Positions 41,401 through 53,400 of a stretch of DNA of 64,000 nucleotides are shown piece by piece. Each line of letters starts with the position of its first letter. The stretch's first letter is position 1. The translations under genes were made by a program, and so were the position numbers. The notes under the pieces were generated by a model. The model worked only from the letters and a program-made list of their open reading frames with translations. It did not search any database and was not told where the DNA came from. Where the stretch lies: positions 23,759,533-23,823,532 of the forward strand of contig CM069439.1 of NCBI GenBank assembly GCA_035610365.1, written 5' to 3'. The stretch is from Aquatica leii (taxonomy: Eukaryota; Arthropoda; Insecta; Coleoptera; Lampyridae).

Positions 41401-44400
41401 TGATATCGGTCGCTTCTAAAAGTAACCGTCGCCAATTTACCGGTGACTAAAAAGTAGCCGGTAAGTCCATCAATATCTACGTGTTCTTGTAGCATCAATG
41501 CCTAGACGACTGTAAAAATTCATCGACAATCAAAGAGGTCATACTCATTATTAGCGATCGTATGTTTAATTCAAATAAACACAGTAAACATGTAAAGTTA
41601 GTTTTTTTTACTAGCTACGATCAAATTTCAATTATAATTTAGATAGTAACGCTAGGAAATATATTCTTTGACCTACTTAAAATATGAATTGAGAATTGAA
41701 ACTTGTTAAAAAATATCTTTTGTTATTATTATTCGTTGTTACAAGATCTTTTGTTTAATTTTTTTAAATAAATAATCTATATTTTATTAATACGATAAAC
41801 TTTTAATAACTGATTGTATTGCACTGCAATGAGGTATATATAGTGCAATAAAAAAAATTAATTACATCATTTCTTCCACGGCGACTAAAAATAGTAAATG
41901 AATATAAAGGTAGAATACTTCATTGTTCTTAATTGATGTTACTGAAAAATGTAATAAGAACGATTATTTATCATATCACAGTAAAGCAAGATATGGGTGA
42001 CAGGGGAAATACGAATTTGTTGTTTATCATACTAGTGATGGTCCCTCCAGTTTTTAGAAACTATTCATCAGATCAAAATGAGAAATTTGCTTTTTGAAAG
42101 ACAATTTAATACGTTTCAATATAACTTGAAATTTATCAAGAGTGCTTATTGTTTGTATGCGTAGCAATCGGTAAACAAATGAAACGTGTTTATGTGGTCG
42201 TTGTAACGCGAATAACACACTTGTGAAAGATTGAAATTATTGCATTTGCAATTGAAATGTACACATTATTTGCTTTTAATAATGCGATTTGTTTTTAAGC
42301 GTTATTTTAATGCACGCTACACTGCAAAAAGCCGCCCAAGTAATTGCTTTAATCGAAAATGGACTTAGCCAGCGAGTGGTTGCTGGACAACTGGATACGA
42401 TACGGACAGCGGTTCGGCCAAGGTCATGAGGCGACTGAATCCTTTGATAAGCCATGACCGCTTTATTTTGTTAACAACATTAAGAAATCGTCGCCATAGG
42501 AGGAGGAGTAGTTACTAAGTCAGTAAACAGTAAGAAAAAGACTACAGGAAAGTAACCTGACTCCTAAAACACCTGTAATTAAATCAAAACTTGCTCTAGT
42601 TCATCGTCAAGCACGCCTGCGTTTTTCACGAGATGATCTGAATTAGACATTGGAACAGTAAGGGTCTGTTCTATTCTCAGATGAGACTAAGATATGTCTA
42701 TGGTAGCGACCAAAGAAAAAAGTGCACCGGACACCAGGAGAGCTATTTGCATAATACTGCATTGAAGAGCGGTCTGATTATGGAGGTGGTTCTTGCATGA
42801 TCTGAAGTGCAATTGCTATTAGGGTACGAACCGACTATTATTAGCGGCGACACTGGTCACGGGAGAAGAGGTTTAACGAGTGGTACATTGAGGAGATTTT
42901 AGCATTACATGTAGTACCTTAAGTCAACTACAGTCGAGATTAATTTCGTTTTATGCATGACATTGCAAGACCGCACACAGCAAGAATCGTGCAAAACTAC
43001 ATTACAGAAGTCGGTTTTTGGGTTGCATGCAGTCCCGATCTAAACCCGACCGAACATTTATGGAATGAGTTCAAACGAAAAATTAAAGTTAGACTTCGTG
43101 CCCCAACCTCGATCCCAGAGGTTAATGTTGCATTAGAAAAAAAGCGGTTTAACATCCCGCAACACACAATTGCGAACTTGATTAGATGTATGCCTAATCG
43201 TATGACAGATATTATTAGGGTTTGAATAAATTGTTAGGAAGAATTATCTCTATAAGAAATTGTAAAAATAATTAGAATAATTTACATACGTACAAAATTG
43301 GGTCTAGGACATTAGGGCGCCGCCGATAGGACGCGACCTAAAAGGCGCGAGAACAGTTGGGCGCGAGGGCATGAGGGCGCAAAGACAGTAGGCCGCTGGG
43401 ACTGTAGGGCGCGGGACATATGGGCGCGGGACAAAGTATACAACACAAACATGACTTTTAATTTTTTTATTCTTCAGGCTGAAAGTATAGTGGTGTAATA
43501 TATGATTAAAAAAAGTAGGAACTTACTTAATAAAACCTAATGCGCGTAGACAGAATGACGCTGGAGACTATTAGGGCGCGCCTTCTAATAAAAGAATAAT
43601 TTTTTTAATATATATTTCGTATTAACAAACATTACGCAGGCCATCAGAGATATTTTTTGGTGGATTTTCTAGAAACTCGTAATATACAGATATTTTAAGA
43701 ATATAAAATATGACGGAATTTGCTTAAACGCAAAAATTCCATCAATGTATTTAGGGTTTTTGCGATAATGTGCAATCCATTAGAAAATATATAAAAAAAA
43801 CCACTTGTAGATGACTATCACAATAGGCACATTGTCGGGTTTTTACGAGGCATTTCTCATAACTATATAATGAATGCATGCTTTTTTATATATTTTTTTA
43901 AATAGCTGTAATACATTTCATTATATTTTTGAATAAAACTACTTTTACTTTATTTATGATGGTGTTATGAAGTAGATGCCTACTTTTTTTTATTGTTAAA
44001 CAAAAAATCTACAAGTTTTGTTTAGGTTGTATACTTTGTCCTGCGCCTATTTGTCCCGCCCCGCGCCCTACTGTCTTCGCGCCCTATTGTCCTCGCGCCC
44101 AGCTGTCCTCGAGCCCTAATGTCCGGAATCGTAAAAAATTATATAAAAAAAACTGTTAAAAATGGCGGATACATCTACTTCCGGTTTCTTTATCAAACCC
44201 ATCTTTTGACACAGCAGAAAGAATATAAAAAGTCAGCTCCATACCAAATTTCAAGTTAGTAGTACTTTTGGTTTGAGAGTTATCGTGGGTACATCCAAAG
44301 ATAATTTAAATACTAAAGCACTCCGTATATAACAGTCAAAAGAATATAGAAATTTTTTTTTATTTTTTAACGTATCTTGCTTTCCCTTCAAGATATGGAA

Positions 44401-47400
44401 CTTTTTTCTTAAAAAAATTGTCGCAGGCAGGATTCGAACTTAGGATTATATATGGAATTCACTTTCAATTATAAATCGAATATCTAATAATAATTTGAAT
44501 AAATTGTTAAGAAGAATTCACTCTATAAAAAACTGTAAAAATAATTCGAATATTTTACATACGTACAAAATTATATAAGAAAAACTGTTAAATATGGCGG
44601 ATACACCTACTTCCGGTTTCTTTATCAAACCCATCTGTTGATAGAACCGAGAGAACATAAAAAGCCAGCTCCATACCAAACTTCAGGTAATTAAGACTTT
44701 TGATTTGAGTTATCGTGGGTACATGATTACACACAGACAGACACCCAAAATCAAAAATACGTTTTTCTGATTCATTAGACCTTGAAACGTAAAATTATGC
44801 AATAAAAATTTTTTGAAAAAAAAGGTGCGATCGCTATACTTTCCTTATAGGAAAGTAAAAATTAATTTAGATAATTATCAATAACTATACTTCTTTTAGT
44901 AATAAAAATGTTAACTTGTTTTATGTGTTAATTTATCTATATGAAGCCTGACAATCCAAAATAAATTTTAATAAATGTAAACACAAATTGTCTTTCAAAC
45001 TAACCAAAGTGTCCCGTTTTTTGTTTAGTTGAGTGTACGCCGTCTACAGCCAAATATAGTTTTTCAGGAATCTTTTCTCAATTAATAGGATCCTTTAATT
45101 TTCGTAATATCTTTTTACCTAGTAATAGTTGATTTGAATGTTTAATAAAAAACAAAAAGCTTTAAAATAAAATCCTAGTTGGGATTGGTTGTGAAATTAA
45201 CTTTTGCTCTTTCGTACTCATGAAAAAAAGCTTAAAAAAAATAAGAAAAGCGAAGTTCCACAGCATTCAACCGTGGGTTATTTTGAACATACGTTAGTTT
45301 TCATTCACATTACAGGACAGTGTTGTTGATTCGCGATGAGTGACGGTAGAAATTACAAAAAAATGTATTTGGAAAAAAAATGAGCGACAACGCACTATTC
45401 AGGATGAAGTCGCAACTTCTACCAACCATACGTACTACTCCAATTTCAAAGGATCCAATGCTGTGGGACGAAGTTTCAAGGACTATGTGTCGAAGTACGG
45501 TGTAAGACAGAGTATCAATAAAACAAATTTATCTATGTCAGAAGAACATTTAACCATCAATCCCTAGTAGTTGCATTTTTTGTATATCGTGTCGACTATT
45601 TAGCTACTAGAGTTTAACGATTGGAAACGAAGCATTAAACCATCATAGAAATTCCTCTGATCATTGAAAATGAAGGAATCTTCTACAGGAAAAACAAAAA
45701 CATTTTTGTCTCATTACGTTGATGAAGAAATAGTACTGGCGCAATGTGCTGCTCGGGTGCTGCAGTTGTTCGATCACTTGCATACACTAACGGGTTAGAC
45801 TCTCTTCAGAAATATCTCACGTATCTCAGTTCGCCATTGTATTTAGATATGTGAATTTGGACCGATTTCTGCGTTTTCTTTCTCAAGTTAGGCACAAAGC
45901 AAAACACATACAGTGCAGTGATCGATTTTTTAACAATAAAAAATAGGTATTTAAAACTACAGAAGACAGTCATAGAATAATAATAATGCCAATATGCCTA
46001 GTCCGGTCCAAAGACAAATTAAAAAACCCTACAAGTCTTCCCGAGACCCTTAGTGTTCTTGCGAGTACTATATGCATAAAATTGAGCCTTCTAACAACTC
46101 TTTTTGTCGCAAATGTAATAGACACATAGATAGCAGAACATGTGTTCTATTAGTGTCCAAATCACAGAATTTATGTTAGAGGACATGCGATATCGCAAAC
46201 AAGTCATCTGTTATAGTAATCATTTTCGAAGTAACATGCGGTAAGAAAAGATGTAAAAAGAAACCCTAAGTATTAGTAAGTTTCTCGCAGTATTCTATTC
46301 CAATACAGATCGGACGTAAATGTCCGACGTTTGTAAAAACCGAAGCAGCAACATACACCGTTGCTATCTCCATTATTATTGAAGCTACACGGTTGGTTAA
46401 ATAGACTAGTTTGTCTATTTAACCAACCATGTATCATTTCTTCCGCTAATTGCAATAGTGACAACAGCAATTGAATGTCCCGTTACAAAAACAATTTTTT
46501 TAATGGAAAACCCTGTATATTTTACATATTTTATGCTGACATTTATAGAAAGGCACTAAAATGGTAATAACAATAAAGAAAAACTGAATCAAAAGCACAA
46601 CTAATACATAACCTTACGAAACAATGTCAGAAATGAAGTGAATTCAGCTGATTAATACTTTCGTGCTCAATTCAAATTAGCCAACCATGTAGTTTCTGTA
46701 AATTTTCGTGGGTGGTGGCACTTTATCTGTTCAATAATACTACCCTGTCACCAACAGTGAAGTAGGAACTTCCATCACAAGTGATATGAAGCGGGAACCG
46801 CCAACTGGAACAATCTGTGTCAAACTGAACTGCGCAGAAAAGACGTTCAAAATAGGAAACAAAGTTTTAGAAGACGTGCGTGTGATTCAATCAAATTAAA
46901 TACTCATAAAGAAATTATAGCATTCTACCCACATGTAATAATCGTTCTAACCACTTTTAAGTGCCAATGAATGTTGTGAGCACTACTCGTGCACACCATC
47001 GTAATTTATTCCAAAAAATAATGTTCCAATTAATGATAAATGTGTAGTGTGATAAGCGTAACTAATCGCCATTAAAAAATTAGGAGCGTACGTAAATAAT
47101 GATTCCTTTAGAGACAATATTTTTATTCCAAACATACCGTGCCAATGAAGAAGTGATTTCACAAGTTCACAACCATCTAATTTATTGTTGTTGTCCGCAT
47201 CGTGCATTTTAAAATAGTGGAACTGTAATTCTTGGTCGCTCATTTTACTAGTATCTATAGGAACATCTAAATGTTCAGCAATGTGCCTAAAAACGATAAT
47301 TAATGCACATATTTAGAAAAAAATATATTTACTCTTTTTCTTTAGCAATGTTAGCAGTGTTTAATACATGCTCTGGATTATGAGGAGCGTGGTGCCCATG

Positions 47401-50400
47401 GCCATGTCCATGTTGAGGTTGATTTGGTATCTGTTGCTAATACCAAAATTATTTATTTTTTACGTAAAAAAGTAACTTACTTGTTGTACAGGCACTTGTT
47501 GCTGTTGGTATTGTGCCTGCTGATACTGTTGTTGTTGTTGTTGTTGTGGTGGTGGTTGCTGCTGTTGGTATTGTGGCGGTTGATACTGTTGTTGCTGATT
47601 AAAAAATACCAAACGTTACATTAGTTTTAACCTATTGTTAAAACAAACATTTCCTAATTAAGCATTTTTTCAATCCGGAGAAGTTAAATAAAAGCAAAAA
47701 AAACACTAAATCATAGGAGATGAAAACAAATACAATAAAATATGAGTATAGCAAATCCAGCATCCGAAAGCAAATTTATCTTTAAAACCACCGACAAAAG
47801 TCACATGACTGGTGAAACTGGAAACCGGAAATGATACAAAAGAGCCAACGTAAACTTGTGACTGTGACCGTTCTACAAATATTTATTCTATTCTTTCTCA
47901 CCATTACTACTTAAGTATTTTGTTTCTCTAATGTTAATAATTGCTTAACATATAATCGATAATATAAATTTCTACAGTTTGACAATTAAAATTAATTGAC
48001 GTTAATACTATTTTTGTCAAAACTCAACGCCTATATCTACCGTCGTTACTCTAGCTACCGTAGCAAGTTTTAAGAAGTCGTATAGACTTCGTACGAAACC
48101 TCTTGGCGCGTTATCTGCTGAATATGAATGATACCAAGCCATATTAAGTACACTCAACTAAACAAAAAACGGGACACCTTGGTTAGTTCGAATAAAGTAG
48201 TTGACGGTGTAAAATAGGCTTAGCGAATGCGTACGACAATCATTCGTGGCCGTTCGCGATGCTATTCAAGAAATTCAAATTAGACAAATAATCAGTGGCG
48301 GGTTTTCCATTAGGTCATATGGTCAATGACCCTCAAAAAAAATTACTAAAAACAGTTTTATTATTAATTTACAATTGCAAATATGTAACGTTCACATTCT
48401 CAATAAATGCGCAAAATATTCGAAAACTAAAGAACTTGCTCGAAGATCATGTAGTAAGCGTTTAAATAAAGAAAAATGACCCTCCTACAGAATTAACCAC
48501 TAGCCGCCAGTGCGAATAATAAACATCGGCAATACCAGAAGGTCAAATCGTTTATCCGTAAAACCTAAAAAATCAAAATGTTCTTATTTTTGAATGATTT
48601 GCATTTATAAAATTTTTTAAAGCTATTTTTTGAACACATGTAGCAATCTATTTATAACATTGTGAATATAGAATATAAGTCACATTTTAGGTAGTTTTTT
48701 TTAATATCTTTTTTGGCCCAAATGACAAATAAAGACAATTATAACAAATGCTTTAAATAATTGCTAAGACACTTATAAGAACTTATTAACAGTAGAACGG
48801 TTTTGTGTCAAAAAACATATATGCTACATTTTATTTATATAAAATATTTTCGTGTATAAATAAACGGGTATAATCTTCGTAAGAATAAATAAATCAAACT
48901 TAATGTGTCACTGAATTTTCTCACGTTACGTTTTTTTAGGGGCGGGGGAGGCACCATCAGTAGTATGATAAGCAAAAAATTCATGTTTTCCCTGTCACCC
49001 ATATCCTGCTTTACTGTAATACGATAATTAATCTTTCTTATTGTATTTTTCAGGAATTTCAATTAAGAACAATGAAGTATTTTAATTTTTATTCAATAAC
49101 TATTTTTAGTTTTTAAGTCGCTATTATACTCTCAAAATTTTAATTTAACTCAAATCATCGTGAAGTTAGCGCGCGGTCTTAGTGCTCGAATGTTTATGAT
49201 TTTACAGACTACTGTGGGACCTATCCGAGTTAAGTGGTATCGCGAGGACACGATAAACAGGACCATCGAAAGTGACAGACGAATTGTTTACGGTAACGCA
49301 AGACGCGGCGTTAGTGACATATGTTACTGCTGAATTTTTAGAATAGTGTTCTTTTTAGCGACCAAAAAACTTTTAAAAGTTCAAAAGACGCACCTATAAA
49401 AGTGTTTCGACCTCCAAGAAGTCGTTATGAAGTTAATTACACAAGGTCCAAAAAGTGTAGCAGACACTTTTCAGTAAACCTTCAGTAAATAGTTGGGTGA
49501 CTTCCCACGTTTGTTGGGTGATTGAGAGTCGCGATAAAACCCAAAGGTTTGGAAATCTTGCTATATGATTCGCACTTAAGCGACACAAGCGTCGGACATA
49601 TCGTTTTGAGTTTCGGTTCCATGTTCGTTTGGAGCTCTTCTTTATAACCCCAAATGTTCATCTAATTGAGAGGTTTTGTTTGCCATTGGATTAATCAACA
49701 TCCTAATCGTGGCTACTTAAAAACAAATGCGGTGTGATCCTTAAGAACAAAAAATACTAACACTGAAAAATGCTTTACGACACAATGGTCTAGCAAGGTA
49801 TCTATTAATTATTTTTAATGCGATGGTACGTATCGAACTTCGACGTGAAATGAGAGTTTTATTCGGTCTAAGTAACACTCCATGTGCACGTTACTAATTT
49901 AAATATTCTAATCTACGAAGATCGTCAATCTAATCGTCATTCTTGTGTCACTTATTGCTAAAAATAAATTACTAAGTCGGTAGTTATCGTACTGTAATAA
50001 TCTTTATGTAACGGAATTGGAAACGGCGCGACGCTTATGGATACTCACAGGGTAATTAAAGCCCCAAATTATTATATCTCACTCGTACACTTGACGTCAA
50101 GCAGCTCGGGAAGATTTTGATCTATAATCATAAGGTATCGCAAACGCGTTTAGCTTTTATTACCACCGACGTTAATTGATTGATGTGGTATGTTAAGGTA
50201 GGGACTAATGCTTCCAGATCTACAATATCTTTCTTTGTTTTTACTGGATACGATATGATTACAATTTAGGCGCCATTTACACGGTGTACTTAATAGTCAT
50301 ATTCTTGTGTAACGATCTTGGTTAGTAAAGAGAAGGTAACGCTAGGGCACGGCTTAACTGAAGAATTTAGGTACTCACAATCCGACTCACAACCATCTGC

Positions 50401-53400
50401 GACGAAAGCTAGCCAAAAGGTGAGCCGAACATCTATTAAATCTTTTTTTCACCTCTCCAGTTTGTGCGTAACAAGGATATGCAGTCTTCTGTCTAAATTT
50501 TGTATCTGGAGAACGATTACATCTTTCAACAGGTGAGCTTCCTTAATACTTAAAGTTATCTTAATTTCTCCATTATTACAATATGCGCGTGGAACAATAA
50601 TCCAACAGTTTCTTAAAATATAGGCTAGTTATAGTCTTTTCAACTGTTATTTTTGTTTATTCTTTAAGGATAATGCCCCTATACATACATCTAAGTTCCT
50701 GAAAAACTTGGTACAGCAAAATAACCTGAACTTGTTACCGTAGCCACAAAAAAGTCCTAATTTCAATATAATAGAAACGCTTTGGAGTCAAGTTGTTCGT
50801 ACCATCCGATAGCAACAAGGACCCTATTTCATTGCCAGAGATCGCGAACAATTTATTGCCGCCATTGAAACTGCTTGGGAGACGATTAGTGATGATACCT
50901 ATGTTTTCTTGTAGCTTCAATGCCTAGACGACTGCAAGAATGCATAGACCATCAAGGAGGTCATACTCATTATTGGCAATCGTTTAATTCAAATAAATCA
51001 GTAAACATGTAAAATAAGTTTCTCTTTTATTAGCTAGGATCAAATTTCAGTATCAATTTAGATGGTAACGCTAGAGAATGTCTTCTTGAGCCTATTGTAA
51101 AATATAAAGTGAGAAAAAATATTTAAAAATAGTTTTTTTATGTAGTTACAAAATCTTTTGTTTAATTTTTTTTAATAAATAATCTATATTTTATTAATAC
51201 GATAAACTCTGAATGACTGATTACTGTATTGCACTGCAATGAGATATATGTAGTGCAATAAATTTAAATTACATTATTTCTTTCACGGTGACTGTCAGTT
51301 TTTTTATGTAGTTACAAAATCTTTTGTTTAATTTTTTTTTAATAAATAATCTATATTTTATTAATACGATAAACTCTGAATGACTGATTACTGTATTGCA
51401 CTGCAATGAGATATATGTAGTGCAATAAATTTAAATTACATTATTTCTTTCACGGTGACTGTAGTCAGTTTTTTTAGACTATAACAGCAACTTCAAAACT
51501 AAATAAATAAATAGAAAGATAAAATACTTCATTGTTCTGAATGACATTCCTGAAAAATACAATAAGAACGATTATTTATCATATTATAGTAAAGCAGGAT
51601 ATGGGTAACAAGAAACATACTAATTTTTTGTTCATACTATCATCATACTAGTGATGGTGTCTCCCCCGTCCTTAAAAGAACGTAACGTGTTGAAATTCAA
51701 TGACACATTAAGTTTGATTTATTTATTCTTACGAAGATTATATATAACCATCATAATAAAAATAAAATGCAGCGAATATCTTATTTGACACAAAATCATT
51801 CCACTGTTACCAGGTCTTTATAAGGTTAGCAAATTATTTAAAACATTTATTGCAATTGCATTTCTTTGATATTTCGACCAAAAAGAAAAATTAAAAAAAT
51901 ATATAAAATAATAAAGTTTATAATGCACTACTTCAATAAAGAACTTTTGTTTACATACGAAAATATTTCGTATAAAAATAAAATGCAGTTTACTGTTCCA
52001 AATCTTTCAAAAATATGAATATATTGATTTTTTAGTTTTTGCGGATGAACGATGTGACCTTCTGGTATTGTCAAACTTTCTTACGTCTAATTTGAATAGC
52101 AACTCGAACGGCCACAAATGATTGCCAATCGCATTCGCTAACAAGCCTAGTTTACACCGCTAACCTTTTCAATCAAACTAACAAAGTGTCCCGTTTTTTG
52201 TTTAGTTGAGTGTACTTCTAAACAGTAGACTGTAACACAAATTTCATCTACAGTGACGTGCACGAGAGTGAAACGGATGCTATAAGACGAACAATGAGAA
52301 TTTCAGGTAGAAACAGAGTAAGAAATGAAGTTAGACAATGCATGAGCAGATACGATTACAGACGATGTCCAACGGAAGCAATTGATATGGTATAGTCACA
52401 AGAAGTCACATGACGATCTAGCAGTGTCAGTTCGCGCACAGCGATCACCGATTTTAGACGATTGTTGATTGGTAAACCATCTCCTAAAGTCGAATTCAGT
52501 TCATTGATAAACAGCAGCACTGGTTTGCCCGGATTAACAACACTCAGAATTATTAATGCGTCAATTAGTATTCTGATTTGAAATACCCGTTTTCTTCTGT
52601 TATTGTCTACAGTAATGTTTACTAGGAAAATTTTTCTGTAAGTATACGAATGTCGTGGATTTTGAATATTACGTTTCTCTTTGTCACATTATTTTTTACT
52701 ATGCTCCATATTTTCTCAAGGAGGTTGAAAATGGGATAATAAGAAAGTAGCTTGTGTGTTTTAATTACCTCATACAGTTTGGGTTTCAACATGCGTGATA
52801 AGAATTTAACCGACTAACTTTCGTATACGTTAATTAAATTTTATTAACATTAAATAAATTGATGTTATTCAAACAAACATTATGCACACCAATGGAAATT
52901 TGTTACGGTCTACCGATTAGAAGTACTTAATCCGGTTTACTGTCAACAAATTCCGTAGCGAGCCCAGCAGATTACGCTTCTAGAGAAGACATTCAACATA
53001 TCAAAATAGGTTACTAGCGCAAACAATCAAAAATTGAGTCTTCCTGCTCAAGTTGTATTGTTGATTTTTTTTTGTTCGTTAAATGATCTATCGGTTTAGA
53101 AAAATGGTTTGCAACCATCATTAGCGAACCCTCTCAATAAATATATAAGCATGGAAGAAATTAGTCATCGTTATGTGATACTTTCATTTGAACTATTTTC
53201 TACTCTTACGGAGCCTGTTCCTTCGTTTATAAGAGTAAAATGTAGCAGAGTTTGAACGAGGCTTTACAAGCTGTCAAGATAAACACCGTAGACCATCCCA
53301 GAAATGGTGAAGAAAGTAAGTGCTGTATATCGTATACTAACTGAAAATATGGACATGAGAAAGCTGTGCGCAAGATGTGTGCCGCAATTACTGAGAATGC

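Larger units (their letters stand above)
39729..45035. mobile_element. Tc1-like element 1 (composite, with nested insertions)
   Basis: Ends match inverted: 'cactcaactaaa...cgggacac' at 39729 and 'gtgtcccgttttttgtttag' + 'ttgagtg' ending 45035, each followed by TA (39727-39728 and 45036-45037), the Tc1/mariner target. The interior is 5.3 kb, far above a simple Tc1, because it holds a second Tc1 copy, R1-type repeats and a GC-rich foldback. An internal inverted pair (about 40290-40400 against 41990-42050, 'cctgtcacccatatcctgc') is shared with element 2. Confidence 0.65.
48151..52212. mobile_element. Tc1-like element 2 with long imperfect inverted repeats
   Basis: Starts 'cactcaactaaacaaaaaac' and ends with its inverse, flanked by TA (48149-48150, 52213-52214). 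Inverted similarity extends several hundred bases inwards: 'ccagaaggtcaaatcgttta' at about 48536 against 'gatgtgaccttctgg' at about 52055, and 'cctgtcacccatatcctgc' at 48992 against 'gcaggatatgggtaaca' at 51594. Same family as element 1; lies within an intron of the MCFD2-like gene. Confidence 0.7.

Noticed and set aside
44425..44450. Minus-strand 'agttcgaatcc' resembling a tRNA T-arm / Pol III B box
   Set aside because: No acceptor stem, anticodon arm or A box could be placed around it.
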